Origin: Gemmataceae bacterium
GTDB taxonomy: Bacteria > Planctomycetota > Planctomycetia > Gemmatales > Gemmataceae
Direction: 5' to 3'
Assembly: GCA_020847555.1 (NCBI GenBank)
Contig: JADLBT010000098.1
Coordinates: 1 to 56,777 of the forward strand
Length of the DNA: 56,777 nucleotides
Made by a program: the position numbers and the translations under genes
Part shown: positions 1 to 8,311 of the stretch, piece by piece
Numbering within the stretch: the first letter of the stretch is position 1
How the letters are laid out: every line of letters begins with the position of its first letter
Notes under the pieces: generated by a model
Databases searched by the model: none
The model's input: only the letters and a program-made list of their open reading frames with translations
What the model was told of the DNA's origin: nothing

Positions 1-366
1 CGGCATGACCCAGAACAGCACCTCGGCGTCTCCGCCGCTCAGCAGCCAGCACAGCGCCGGGTAGAGGATGCGCAGGTGCCGGGCCGCGGGGCTGTCGATG
101 CCCTCGTCGTGGCACCGCCACGGGGCACGCGCCAGGGCGTAGTAGAACTGCCCGTCGTAGCCGTGGACGCCGAGCGGGATGCGAACCGCCTCGTAAGGCG
201 GCCGGCCAATCTGGTTCCCACCGACGCCCGCCAGGATCGACACGTCGCCCCCGTGGCGCGCGACGTACCGGACCATGAACGCCAGGTGCAGCGCCAGCGC
301 CGCCACGGCCGGCCACCAGAGGGCCGCGGCCACCCTCCGAAGCGAGGTTGCTCCGCTCGTCTCCAT
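1..366 (-). CDS. Polytopic membrane protein, GT-C-like, partial (N-terminal 122 residues)
   Basis: The gene runs off the left edge of the window; 122 codons read open from an ATG at 366. Seen: a short basic N-terminus, a hydrophobic segment at about residues 14-31 (WWPAVAALALHLAFMV), then a soluble stretch with GYDGQFYYALARAPW and GIDSPAARHLRILYPAL. The order GYDGQFxY, GID-PA, RxLRxLYP resembles large polytopic membrane proteins thought to handle lipid-linked sugars at the cell surface; that assignment is from memory of such sequences. It starts 20 bp after the end of the DegT-type aminotransferase on the same strand, so the two are probably co-transcribed in a surface polysaccharide locus. 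Reading the frame directly off the minus strand shows no stop. The specific reaction is unknown. Confidence 0.7.
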   Translation of the reverse strand, partial: METSGATSLRRVAAALWWPAVAALALHLAFMVRYVARHGGDVSILAGVGGNQIGRPPYEAVRIPLGVHGYDGQFYYALARAPWRCHDEGIDSPAARHLRILYPALCWLLSGGDAEVLFWVMP

Positions 367-386
367 GCCGGCCTCCGCAGGTGGGG

Positions 387-1532
387 TCAGGCGGCCCGCC
401 GCGACGGCACCCGTCCGAAGGCAGCGCAACCCTGGAGGACGCGCCGTTGCTGCTCCTCCGTCAACTCGGGGAACATGGGCAGCGCGAGGACGGTGCGGCT
501 TGCCTCCTCGCTGAGGGGGAAATCGCCCTCGGCGTGGCCGAGGTAGGCGAGGCATTCCTGGCGGTGCAGCGGGATCGGGTAATAGATCTCGCAGCCGATC
601 TTCTCGGCGTGCAGATACTTCATCAGCGCGTCACGCTGGCCGCCCGCCACGCGGACGACGTACTGATTGAAGACGTGCCGCCGCTGCGGAGCGGTCGCCG
701 GCCGGGTCAGGAAGCCGTCGAGGCGGTGCTCCTCGATCAGCGCGTCGTAGCGCCGGGCGGCCGTGCGCCGCGCCTCGGTCCAGCGCTCCAGGTGCGGCAG
801 CTTGACGCGCAGGATGGCCGCCTGGAGGGTGTCGATCCGGGCGTTCCAGCCGATCTCGCGGTGGTGGTACTTCGGCTCCATGCCGTGGACGCGGAGACGC
901 CGCATCCGCGCCGCCAGGCTCGTGTCGTTGGTGGTCGTCAGGCCGGCGTCACCGTACGCGCCCAGGTTCTTGCTCGGGTAGAAGCTGAAGCAACTGACGG
1001 CCCCGAGGGTGCCGGTACGCTGGCCGCGGTACTCGGCGCCGAGCGCCTGGGCGGCGTCCTCGATCAGGGCCAGCCCGTGCCGCTCGGCGAGGCGCCAGAG
1101 CGGGTCCATGTCGGCGCACTGGCCGAACAGGTGGACCGGGATGACGGCTCGGGTGCGGTCGGTAATCTTGCTTTCGACCTGGACCGGGTCCAGGTTGTAC
1201 GTCACCGGATCGATATCGACGAGGACCGGGCGGGCGCCGGTACGACAGACCGCCCCGGCGGTGGCGAAGAAGGTGAAGGCGGGCAGGATGACCTCGTCGC
1301 CGGGACCGACATCCAGGGCGTGGAGCGCCAGCAGCAGCGCGTCGGTGCCGGACGCGCAACCGACCGCGTGCGCGGCGTCGCAGTAACGGGCGACCTCTTC
1401 TTCCAGTGCGGCCACTTCCGGACCGAGGATCACCTGGCCGGAGGCGAGGACGCGCGCCAGCGCGTCGCGGATTTGCGGTTCCAGCTCCCGATACTGCCCC
1501 AGCAGGTCACACAGCGGCACTGCAAGTGTCAT
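387..1532 (-). CDS. DegT/DnrJ/EryC1/StrS family PLP-dependent aminotransferase
   Basis: This is a 381-residue fold-type I aminotransferase of the kind that aminates nucleotide-linked keto-sugars for surface polysaccharides. Seen: the substrate/PLP region SGTDALLLAL near residue 61, PAFTFFATAG near 84, the PLP-contacting Asp in IEDAAQALGA (about D159), and the Schiff-base lysine in SFYPSKNLGAYGDAG (about K188). The C-terminal half carries HVFNQYVVR and IYYPIPLHRQ, typical of the family, and the length is normal. The ATG at 1532 (MTLAVPLCDLLGQY) is preferred; an upstream in-frame ATG at 1562 would add ten residues with no similarity to the family. Downstream is the partial membrane protein; upstream and divergent is a family 2 glycosyltransferase, which supports a glycan role. 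The exact sugar substrate cannot be read from sequence. Confidence 0.93.
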   Translation of the reverse strand: MTLAVPLCDLLGQYRELEPQIRDALARVLASGQVILGPEVAALEEEVARYCDAAHAVGCASGTDALLLALHALDVGPGDEVILPAFTFFATAGAVCRTGARPVLVDIDPVTYNLDPVQVESKITDRTRAVIPVHLFGQCADMDPLWRLAERHGLALIEDAAQALGAEYRGQRTGTLGAVSCFSFYPSKNLGAYGDAGLTTTNDTSLAARMRRLRVHGMEPKYHHREIGWNARIDTLQAAILRVKLPHLERWTEARRTAARRYDALIEEHRLDGFLTRPATAPQRRHVFNQYVVRVAGGQRDALMKYLHAEKIGCEIYYPIPLHRQECLAYLGHAEGDFPLSEEASRTVLALPMFPELTEEQQRRVLQGCAAFGRVPSRRAA

Positions 1533-1662
1533 CGTCGGCCTCCATTCCGGTGGCGTCCCCATCCTGGGGAAACGACGCGGACACGATGGCCCGCGCGAGT
1601 GCGGAAGTTACGCCGAGGGACCAGAACTGTCAAGGGGATCACCCTCCGGGAGTCAGGAGTAT

Positions 1663-1692
1663 AAAGCCCACGGGTCACGTCCCGTGGGCTTT
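1663..1692. repeat. Dispersed palindromic repeat, copy A (single hairpin)
   Basis: Two perfect 12-bp arms, AAAGCCCACGGG and CCCGTGGGCTTT, flank the loop TCACGT. It shares the CCCACGGG-N6-CCCGTGGG core with elements near 6580, 34450, 39241 and 42128. It lies in the spacer between two divergent genes, upstream of the promoter-like sequence, so it is not obviously a terminator here. Confidence 0.85.
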
Positions 1693-1738
1693 GACAGATC
1701 CTCCCCTTCAACGGTTAGGTTCGTACCCCCGATTCACC

Positions 1739-1767
1739 TTGACCCCTGCCCCCTTCTTCCCGATAAT
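1739..1767 (+). promoter_or_regulatory. Sigma70-like promoter of the family 2 glycosyltransferase gene
   Basis: TTGACC at 1739-1744 and GATAAT at 1762-1767 are separated by exactly 17 bp. Transcription would start near 1774, about 35 bases before the ATG. The same GATAAT hexamer with a 17-bp spacer occurs before the LOG gene. Inferred by match to the consensus only. Confidence 0.55.
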
Positions 1768-1808
1768 CCGCCCGCTTTTCGGCGGCAAGGACACCCACAG
1801 TCCGCGCG

Positions 1809-2747
1809 ATGGATCGGACCATGACATCTCCAAATTCCAAATCGAACGGCGTCACGAACGGGACCGCGAACGGCGCCGCCAACGGCGTCGGCCACGCCGC
1901 CCCCAACGGGGTCGCGAACGGACGAGGCAACGGCAAGCTCGAAGCCCTGCTCGACGCGGCGAGCCTGTCCCACCACGACCGGGTCGAACTGCTCCAGCGC
2001 CTCCTCGGCGTGCCGGCGTGCCGGCAGCTGGGCATCTACCCGATCCCCGCGGGCTTCAAGCTCTCGGTCGTGATGCCGGTCTACAACGAGAAGCAGTGGA
2101 TCCGCGAGATCCTGCGTCGCGTGCAGGCCGTGCCGATCCCGAAGGAAATTCTCGTCGTCGATGACTGCTCGATCGACGGGACACGCGACATCCTGCGCGA
2201 GCTGGACGGCACGGGCGGGATCCGGGTGTTCCTCCAGCCGAAGAACGGCGGCAAGGGGGCAGCGCTGCGCGAGGGGTTCACGCACGCGACCGGCGACGTG
2301 GTTCTCGTTCAGGATGCCGACCTGGAGTACGACCCGGCCGAGTACCCGCGTCTCATCCAGCCCATCCTCGAGGACCGGGCCGATGTGGTCTATGGGTCGC
2401 GCTTCATCGGCGAGAGCCACCGGGTGCTGTACTTCTGGCACTACGTCGCCAACAAGGCGCTGACCACGCTGTCGAACATGTTCACGAACCTGAACCTCAC
2501 GGACATGGAGACCTGCTACAAGGTCTTCCGCCGCGAGGTACTCCAGGGCGTCCGGCTCAGGTCCGATCGATTCGGCTTCGAGCCGGAGATCACGGCCAAG
2601 CTCGCCAAGAAGCGCGGCCCGGCGTGGCGCGTCTACGAGATCCCCATCAGCTACTCCGGCCGCACCTACGAGGAAGGCAAGAAGATCGGCCTGAAGGACG
2701 CCTTCCAGGCCGCGTACTGCATCGTCCGGTACTGGTTGTTCAACTGA
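1809..2747 (+). CDS. Family 2 glycosyltransferase (dolichyl-phosphate mannose synthase-like)
   Basis: The product is a 312-residue GT2 enzyme expected to move a sugar from a nucleotide donor onto a lipid carrier or glycan at the cytoplasmic face. Seen: a low-complexity Asn-Gly rich N-terminus (residues 12-43), a GT-A core starting at [11 protein letters not shown] (about 85), the nucleotide-binding [10 protein letters not shown] (about 116), the metal-binding DxD in [10 protein letters not shown] (D169/D171), GSRFIGE, and the acceptor-side [15 protein letters not shown]. The C-terminus [17 protein letters not shown] is typical of the DPM1-like bacterial group. No transmembrane segment is evident. 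ATG 1809 is taken; ATG 1821 is an equal alternative because neither has a clear ribosome binding site. It is divergent from the DegT gene and has its own promoter. Donor and acceptor are unknown. Confidence 0.92.
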   Translation: MDRTMTSPNSKSNGVTNGTANGAANGVGHAAPNGVANGRGNGKLEALLDAASLSHHDRVELLQRLLGVPACRQLGIYPIPAGFKLSVVMPVYNEKQWIREILRRVQAVPIPKEILVVDDCSIDGTRDILRELDGTGGIRVFLQPKNGGKGAALREGFTHATGDVVLVQDADLEYDPAEYPRLIQPILEDRADVVYGSRFIGESHRVLYFWHYVANKALTTLSNMFTNLNLTDMETCYKVFRREVLQGVRLRSDRFGFEPEITAKLAKKRGPAWRVYEIPISYSGRTYEEGKKIGLKDAFQAAYCIVRYWLFN

Positions 2748-2776
2748 GCAGGAGTGGTTCAACGAGAGGAGAACCG

Positions 2777-5700
2777 ATGCGTCGCTTCCTCGCGGCCCTC
2801 GCCGTGGCCGCCTGCGTCACCCGTGCGCAGGCCGCCGACCCGCGGCACTTCGAGGACGCCGCGCTGCGCGCCGTCCAGTTCGTGGACGCCCGCCAGGGGT
2901 GGGCGGTCGGCGCTGAGGGCGTCGTCTGGCACACGATCGACGGCGGCGACACCTGGGAACGGCTGCCGACCGGGACGCGCGCCTCGCTGCGCTCACTCCA
3001 CTTCCTGAGCCCCCTGTGCGGATGGGTCGCCGGCCGCGAGGAGTTGCCCGGCGGCGGCAGCGTCGGCGTGCTGCTCTACACCGAGGATGGCGGTGAAACC
3101 TGGCACCGACTGCTCAAGAATGCCGTCCCCGGCCTCAACTTCATCCGCTTCACCGACGCGCGCACCGGGTACGTCCTCGGCGACGGTAGCGACCAGTATC
3201 CCACCGGCGTGTTCAAGACGACCGACAGCGGCCGCACCTGGGAGCCGGTCAAGGGGCCGCGCTGCCCGGGCTGGCTGTCCGGCGACTTCCAGGACGCCCA
3301 GGGCGGCGCCCTGGCCGGCGCCTGGAGCCGCCTCGCGACCGTGAACAAGGGCGCGTTCGGCATCGCCCGCGTGGACCCGCTCGGCGTGCGCTCGCCGCTG
3401 GCGCTGCAGCTGCACGACGCGCACGGCCTGGCGGTCGGCCAGGGCGGCCTGCTGCTGACCAGTTCGAGCGGCGGAGCGCGCTGGGGTCCGGTGGAGCTGA
3501 AGCTGCCGCGCGAGGTACTCGCCATCTGGGACTTCCACGCCGTCCACAGGCTGCGCGAGCATGTGTGGGTCGCCGGTCGGCCCGGGTCGGTCGTGCTGCA
3601 CAGCGCCAACCGCGGCGAGACCTGGCAGATCCTCAAAACGCGCCAGCCGCTTCCGCTCCACGGGATCTATTTCTTCGACGAACAGCGGGGCTGGGCGGTC
3701 GGCGAACTCGGGACCGTGCTCAGCACCCGCGACGGCGGCAAGACCTGGGTCGTGCAGCGCCGCGGGGGCCAGCGCGCCGCCGCGCTGTTCGTCCACGCGC
3801 GGGCGGCTGACCTTCCGGTCGAGGCCCTCCCCGCTCTGGGACTGGAGGACGGCCACCTGGCGGCGTGCGTGCGCGTCACCACGCCGGACCCGCGCTCCGA
3901 CGCCCCAACCCGCGCCAGCGACCCGCAGCGGTTTGCGGCCGCAGTCCGGCAGGCCGGCGGCGCTGCGGGCGAGGTGCTGTGGCCGTTCCCGTTGCCGCGC
4001 CACCTGGCGCGGGCGGAGAAGGCAGAGTTGCTGAAGGCGTGGGACCGGCTGCACGGCGGGGGCGCCGACAGGCAACTCGTCCGCCAACTGGTCCTCGCGC
4101 TGCGCACCTGGCGGCCCGACGTCGTGGTCACGGACCACCCGGATGCGGCGGTCACCGGCTGCCCAGCCAGCGCCGTTGTCGCCGAGGCCCTTCACGAGGC
4201 AGTTACCCAGGCGGCCGACCCAAAGGCGTTCCCGGAACAGATCGAGCACCTCGGACTGGCGGCGTGGCGCGCGACGCGCGTCTACTCCCTCTGGGACCGC
4301 CCGGCTCAGGCCCAGGTAGTGACCGATAACGGTGCGGCGCTGCCGCGGTTGCAGGCGAGCGCCGCCGAGTTCGCGGAGCCGGCTGCGGCCCTCCTCGCCG
4401 ACAACGTGCCGGCGCTGCCCGCGCAACGCTGCTACCGGCTGCTCGGCGAGGACGACGGCAAGGGCGGCCGGTATCTGCTGGACGGCGTGACGGGCGAGGT
4501 CGGCGTGACGCGCCGCGCGCTGCGGCCGCTGGCCGAACCGAGCCCCGCGGTGGTGAAGGCGAACCAGGATCGCCGCACGCTTCGGACGCTGGTCGAACGG
4601 CCGCTCGCCGGGCTGGCCGAGCCGGAGAAGATCGTCGCCCAGATGCTGCCGATCCTGAAGCGTCTGCCGGACGATCAGGCGGCGGGCGCGCTGCTGGGGA
4701 TGGGCCACACCTTCGCCCGGCAGGGCCGCTGGGAGCTGGCGCGCGAGACGTTCCTGCTGATGGTCGAGCGCTACGCGACCCACCCGCGCACCATCGAGGC
4801 GTACCGCTGGCTGATTCAGCAGGGTAGCAGTGCCGAGGTGCGGCGCCGGCACGAACTCGGGCAGTTCCTGAAGCGGACCGGGACCACCGTCATCGGCCCG
4901 GACCCGAAAGAAGAGGGCAATAGTGTCAGACAGGCCGGGTTCAAACAAACGTCCGGCGGCGCAGTGGAGCAGCGAACGCCCGGCGAGACGGTCCGGCCCG
5001 GCGACCTCCCCAGGCTCGTCGAGCGCCAGACCGTGACGGCCCTGCGCGACACCCAGGAGGGCCAGCGCTGGTGCCAGCAGAGCCTCGATCTGGCCGGGAA
5101 GTTGAGCGCGTTCGGCCCGCTTTATGCGACCGACCCGTCCACCCAGTTCTGCGTGCAGGCGGCCCGCCGACGGCTGGGGGCATTCAAGGAGACGATCGAG
5201 TTCTACAGCCGGTTCAAGGGCGCGCGGGCGGATGGCCCGTGGCGCGAGGCGGCGGCCGCCGAACTCTGGCTGGCCAGTCCGCAGGGACAGCCCCCGCGGC
5301 CGGTCGGCACCTGCCGTCAGACGCCGGAGCGGCCATACCTCGATGGCAATTTCGACGAGCCGTGCTGGAAGGGACTGCCGCCGCTGGTGCTGCGCGACGC
5401 CTCGGAGGAGACGGCGAAGGACCACCCGACCCAGGCGTGGTTCGCCTACGACCCGGAGTTCCTGTACATCGCGCTGCGCTGCCGGCACCCGGCCGGGCCG
5501 CAGGTGCCGCCGGTCAAGGGGCGCAAGCGCGACGCCGACCTGCGGGGCCACGACCGGGTGAGCATCCTGCTCGACCTGGACCGCGACTACTCGACCTGCT
5601 TCCATCTCCAGGTGGACCAGCGCGGCTGCGTCTGCGAGGACTGCTGGGGCGACCGGACGTGGAATCCGCGCTGGTTCGTGGCGATCAAGAGCGCCGCCGA

Positions 5701-5905
5701 CTGCTGGCAGATCGAGGCGGCCATCCCGCTACGCGAGCTGACGGGCGACCCGGTGACCCACGCGACGGTGTGGGGGTGCAACGTGGTGCGCGTGCTGCCG
5801 GGGCGCGGGGTGCAGGGATGGTCCTCCCCGGCCGGCGTCGAGGCGCGGCCCGAGGGGGCCGGCCTGCTGTTCTTCCGTCCCGAGGCTCCGGCCCGGCCAC
5901 GATGA
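2777..5905 (+). CDS. Secreted fusion: Ycf48-like propeller, degenerate PIG-L-like domain, TPR-like helices and CBM9-like domain
   Basis: The 1,042-residue product starts at ATG 2777, just after a GAGAGGAG ribosome binding site, with a signal peptide ending near ...VTRAQA-ADP. Residues about 20-335 hold photosynthesis-assembly Ycf48/BNR-type repeats: QGWAVGAEGVVWHTIDGG, FKTTDSGRTW, LHSANRGETW, LSTRDGGKTW. Residues about 334-555 look like a PIG-L/LmbE deacetylase fold (AAALFVHARAADLPVEAL, then RPDVVVTDHPD), but the expected HPDD metal site has become HARA, so activity is doubtful. Residues about 610-690 look TPR-like (GHTFARQGRWELARETFLLM). Residues about 842-1038 resemble a family 9 carbohydrate-binding domain (PYLDGNFDEPCWKGLPPL, then FAYDPEFLYIALRC). 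It follows the glycosyltransferase by 29 bp. The PIG-L reading is the least secure part; substrate and role are unknown. Confidence 0.8.
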   Translation: MRRFLAALAVAACVTRAQAADPRHFEDAALRAVQFVDARQGWAVGAEGVVWHTIDGGDTWERLPTGTRASLRSLHFLSPLCGWVAGREELPGGGSVGVLLYTEDGGETWHRLLKNAVPGLNFIRFTDARTGYVLGDGSDQYPTGVFKTTDSGRTWEPVKGPRCPGWLSGDFQDAQGGALAGAWSRLATVNKGAFGIARVDPLGVRSPLALQLHDAHGLAVGQGGLLLTSSSGGARWGPVELKLPREVLAIWDFHAVHRLREHVWVAGRPGSVVLHSANRGETWQILKTRQPLPLHGIYFFDEQRGWAVGELGTVLSTRDGGKTWVVQRRGGQRAAALFVHARAADLPVEALPALGLEDGHLAACVRVTTPDPRSDAPTRASDPQRFAAAVRQAGGAAGEVLWPFPLPRHLARAEKAELLKAWDRLHGGGADRQLVRQLVLALRTWRPDVVVTDHPDAAVTGCPASAVVAEALHEAVTQAADPKAFPEQIEHLGLAAWRATRVYSLWDRPAQAQVVTDNGAALPRLQASAAEFAEPAAALLADNVPALPAQRCYRLLGEDDGKGGRYLLDGVTGEVGVTRRALRPLAEPSPAVVKANQDRRTLRTLVERPLAGLAEPEKIVAQMLPILKRLPDDQAAGALLGMGHTFARQGRWELARETFLLMVERYATHPRTIEAYRWLIQQGSSAEVRRRHELGQFLKRTGTTVIGPDPKEEGNSVRQAGFKQTSGGAVEQRTPGETVRPGDLPRLVERQTVTALRDTQEGQRWCQQSLDLAGKLSAFGPLYATDPSTQFCVQAARRRLGAFKETIEFYSRFKGARADGPWREAAAAELWLASPQGQPPRPVGTCRQTPERPYLDGNFDEPCWKGLPPLVLRDASEETAKDHPTQAWFAYDPEFLYIALRCRHPAGPQVPPVKGRKRDADLRGHDRVSILLDLDRDYSTCFHLQVDQRGCVCEDCWGDRTWNPRWFVAIKSAADCWQIEAAIPLRELTGDPVTHATVWGCNVVRVLPGRGVQGWSSPAGVEARPEGAGLLFFRPEAPARPR

Positions 5906-5929
5906 GATACGCGGCGGGCGCCGGACTCC

Positions 5930-5968
5930 GTACTGAGTACTGAGTACGGCGTACTCAGTACTCAGTAC
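5930..5968. repeat. Perfect 18-bp hairpin made of tandem 7-mers
   Basis: The left arm GTACTGAGTACTGAGTAC (5930-5947) and the right arm (5951-5968) are perfect reverse complements separated by GGC. Each arm is itself built of the 7-mer TACTGAG repeated. It sits 24 bp after the stop of the fusion gene and 23 bp before the TauE/SafE gene. It has no U-tract, so it is not a classical intrinsic terminator. Confidence 0.85.
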
Positions 5969-5991
5969 CCGAGGTCCGCGGAGCGACGACG

Positions 5992-6525
5992 ATGCACATC
6001 CTGCTGTACCTGGGAATCGGCCTGGGAGTCGGGTTCGTGAGCGGGATCCTGGGCATCGGCGGCGGGGTTCTGCTGATGCCGGCCCTGACGTGGCTGTGCG
6101 GCATGGACTACCGCCTCGCCGCCGGGACGACCCTGGCGGTCCTGGTCGTGCCGGTCGTCCTGCCGGCCGCGTGGGAGTATTACGAGGCTGACAACGTGAA
6201 CGTGGTGGCGGCGGCGTGGATCGCGGCCCCGTTCGCCGTCGGCGGGTATCTGGGAGCGGTGCTGGCCCAGAGCGGTTATCTCCCGGTCGGGACGTTGCGG
6301 CTGGGGTTCGGGCTTCTGCTGCTGTACATGGCCACCCGGCTGATCGTGAACTCGACCTCGGAAACGGCCAACGCCCTGGCGGGCCTGTTGATGGTCGCCT
6401 GCGGCTGGCTGGTCTACCTGGGGCTGCGGCTGCTCGGCAGACGCCACCTCAACCGTCCGGACCTGGGCAGGCAGATCCGTATCTCGGAGGAGAAGGGCGG
6501 CGGCGAGCCGGATTATTACATCTAG
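5992..6525 (+). CDS. TauE/SafE-family membrane permease, short form
   Basis: This 177-residue membrane protein belongs to the TauE/SafE (DUF81) family, which exports small anions such as sulfite or sulfonates, although substrates are rarely proven. Seen: the N-terminal signature GLGVGFVSGILGIGGGVLLMPAL broken over the first helix, then about five or six hydrophobic segments (LAVLVVPVVLPAAW, AAWIAAPFAVGGYLGAVL, LRLGFGLLLLYMATRLIV, ALAGLLMVACGWLVYLGLRLL) and a charged cytosolic tail. Family members are usually about 250 residues and contain two repeats; this one carries a single repeat plus a partial second, so it may act as a dimer. GGAG at 5980-5983 lies 8 bp before the ATG. It is preceded by the 18-bp hairpin and followed by palindromic repeat copy B. 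Confidence 0.88.
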   Translation: MHILLYLGIGLGVGFVSGILGIGGGVLLMPALTWLCGMDYRLAAGTTLAVLVVPVVLPAAWEYYEADNVNVVAAAWIAAPFAVGGYLGAVLAQSGYLPVGTLRLGFGLLLLYMATRLIVNSTSETANALAGLLMVACGWLVYLGLRLLGRRHLNRPDLGRQIRISEEKGGGEPDYYI

Positions 6526-6557
6526 TGCCAGTGGGAGGAGAACGATTTGAGAAAGGA

Positions 6558-6605
6558 GGCCGGTTCACAGCCCACGGGTGGCGTCCCGTGGGCTGTGAAC
6601 CGGCC
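6558..6605. repeat. Dispersed palindromic repeat, copy B (longest arms)
   Basis: Perfect 21-bp arms (6558-6578 and 6585-6605) flank the loop TGGCGT. The core is CCCACGGG/CCCGTGGG; the outer stem GGCCGGTTCACAG pairs with its exact complement. The outer stem differs from copies A, C and D but is still fully paired, which points to maintenance of the hairpin. It lies in the 146-bp gap between two same-strand genes. Confidence 0.87.
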
Positions 6606-6671
6606 GTCTTCTCTCCCACCCTCCCCCTCGCCTGCTCGCCGGATCGGACCTGCCACCGAGTGAAGGGAGTC

Positions 6672-8219
6672 ATGACGACCCACTTCCTCACCTTGCTCCG
6701 ACCGGGCGCGCGGGAGGCGCTGCGCCGCGGCCTGCGGGCGTTGCAACTCCTCGCCGCCGCGGCCGTCGTCCTCTTCTGCCTGCGGGGCCAGGGACGGCCG
6801 TCGCTCTGGCTCGCGCTCCTGGGCGGCGCATCCCTTCTCCGCCTTGTCCTCGACGGGGATTCCCGGCGACGGACCGGCGCCACCCTCGCCGGACTGGCGG
6901 CCTCGGTGCGCGAATACGCGGACCGACGTGGGACTCTGCCGTGGCGCGCGGCGCTGGCGCTGGTGGTCCTCCCGGCGGTGGCGGTGCTACTCGTCAACAG
7001 CAGAACCATCGGCGGGGGCGATTCGTGGCCGGTGACCGCGACCGCTTCCAGTCTCGTTCTTGACGGCGACTGGGAGATCGGGGAGTTTGCCGCCGGCGCG
7101 CCCGACTGCTACCGCTTCGCCGCCTTCGACGGCTTGCCGTACTGCCTCACCCGCACGGCGGGTGGGCTGTACTCGAAATACCCGTCCGGGATGGTCCCCT
7201 TCGCGCTCCCGACGGTCGCGGCCGCGCGGCTCGTCGGGGCGGATCTGAATAGTCCGGGGGTGCGAAATCGGCTGGAGAAGTGGACCGCGGCCTGGGTGGG
7301 GGCGGGCGCGCTGGGGCTGTTCTTCCTGACGGCGCTGCACGTCGGGCGGCCGCTCCCCGCAGCGCTGGCCACCGTGCTCCTGGCGACCGGGTCGGCCGTG
7401 TTCTCCACGGTCGGCCAGGCGCTGTGGCAGCAGGGCGGGGTGATCTTCTGGTTGCTGACGGTGCTCCTGATCGAGTTCCGCTCTGCCGGGCGTCCCTCAC
7501 TCAGAGCTACCGTACTGCAGGGCGCCGCCTGCGCGATGATGCTCGCCTGCCGGCTGTCCGCGGCCGTGATCGTTGTGCCGCTCGGCATCTGGGTGCTGGC
7601 CCGTGCGCCGCGGCGGGCGCTCGTTCTGGGAGCGAGTGCGGCGCTGGCCTACCTGCCGTGGGCCGCCGTGTACGGGTCGATCCACGGCAACCCGTTCGGC
7701 CCCTCGACCGGACAACTCGGGGGCGGCAACTGGGGCTGGTCGGGGGAAGCGCTGCTCGGGCTCCTGCTCAGCCCCGGCCGCGGGCTGCTCGTGTACCAGC
7801 CGTGGGCCGTTCTGGCGGTGTTCGCCTTCCTGCCTGTGGCAGCGTGGCGGGGGAGCGGGCCGGCCGGGTGGCGCTGGTTCTGCCTGGCCGCGAGCGGGCT
7901 GCAGGTGGGGCTGGTCGCGGCGTGGTGCTGCTGGTGGGGCGGGCACTGCTGGGGGTCGCGGTTGCTTGCGGAGGTCGTACCGCTGTGCGCGCTGCTGTGC
8001 GTCGGGCCGATCGGCGTGCTGTGCCGGGGTCGAGCCGGCCGGGCGGTGCTGGCCGTCCTGGCGGCGGTCGCGCTGATCGTTCACGCAGCCGGCGTTTTCT
8101 GGGAGCCGTGCTGGGAGGTTCGGACGGGCCTCGACCGGAACCCCGAGGTGTTGTGGTCCTGGCCCCGGGCGCCGTTCCTGATCCAGTGGACGGGGTCACC
8201 TGGAGACGTTGTCCGGTGA
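6672..8219 (+). CDS. Polytopic inner-membrane protein, glycosyltransferase (GT-C)-like
   Basis: The 515-residue product is chosen from ATG 6672 (MTTHFLTLLRPGAREAL), which has GGGAG immediately upstream. Seen: about ten hydrophobic helices (for example LQLLAAAAVVLFCLRG, AALALVVLPAVAVLLVNS, AALATVLLATGSAVFSTV, GGVIFWLLTVLLIEF, LLVYQPWAVLAVFAFLPVAAW), and a long first external loop with NSRTIGGGDSWPVTATA and YSKYPSGMVPFALPTVAAA. The acidic GGGDSWP after the first helices and the YSKYPSG loop recall prokaryotic membrane glycosyltransferases that use polyprenyl-phosphate sugars, but no family signature is decisive. The LOG gene follows 92 bp downstream with its own promoter overlapping this gene's stop. 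The product may belong to the surface glycan functions encoded nearby; reaction unknown. Confidence 0.8.
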   Translation: MTTHFLTLLRPGAREALRRGLRALQLLAAAAVVLFCLRGQGRPSLWLALLGGASLLRLVLDGDSRRRTGATLAGLAASVREYADRRGTLPWRAALALVVLPAVAVLLVNSRTIGGGDSWPVTATASSLVLDGDWEIGEFAAGAPDCYRFAAFDGLPYCLTRTAGGLYSKYPSGMVPFALPTVAAARLVGADLNSPGVRNRLEKWTAAWVGAGALGLFFLTALHVGRPLPAALATVLLATGSAVFSTVGQALWQQGGVIFWLLTVLLIEFRSAGRPSLRATVLQGAACAMMLACRLSAAVIVVPLGIWVLARAPRRALVLGASAALAYLPWAAVYGSIHGNPFGPSTGQLGGGNWGWSGEALLGLLLSPGRGLLVYQPWAVLAVFAFLPVAAWRGSGPAGWRWFCLAASGLQVGLVAAWCCWWGGHCWGSRLLAEVVPLCALLCVGPIGVLCRGRAGRAVLAVLAAVALIVHAAGVFWEPCWEVRTGLDRNPEVLWSWPRAPFLIQWTGSPGDVVR

Positions 8220-8237
8220 GGCGGGATGCGCGATAAT
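8209..8237 (+). promoter_or_regulatory. Sigma70-like promoter of the LOG gene
   Basis: TTGTCC at 8209-8214 and GATAAT at 8232-8237 are spaced by 17 bp. The -35 box lies within the last codons of the upstream membrane protein gene. The predicted leader to ATG 8312 is about 68 bases. Confidence 0.5.
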
Positions 8238-8311
8238 CAACCGGCAGGAACTCCACCAGGCGCTCCGCCCGGCACCACCGGATCCGGGGATGGCTCGATG
8301 CGGAGGGATAG

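Larger units (their letters stand above)
1533..1808. other. Divergent intergenic region with promoter and one palindromic repeat
   Basis: The region separates the minus-strand aminotransferase from the plus-strand glycosyltransferase. It holds the palindrome at 1663-1692 and a promoter-like pair at 1739-1767. No coding sequence is supported. Confidence 0.7.

Noticed and set aside
1691..1720. TTGACA at 1691 as a second promoter for the glycosyltransferase
   Set aside because: It overlaps the palindrome and lacks a reasonable -10 element at 16-18 bp.
2993..5605. Minus-strand open frame of 870 codons
   Set aside because: Shadow of the propeller fusion protein, no domain features.
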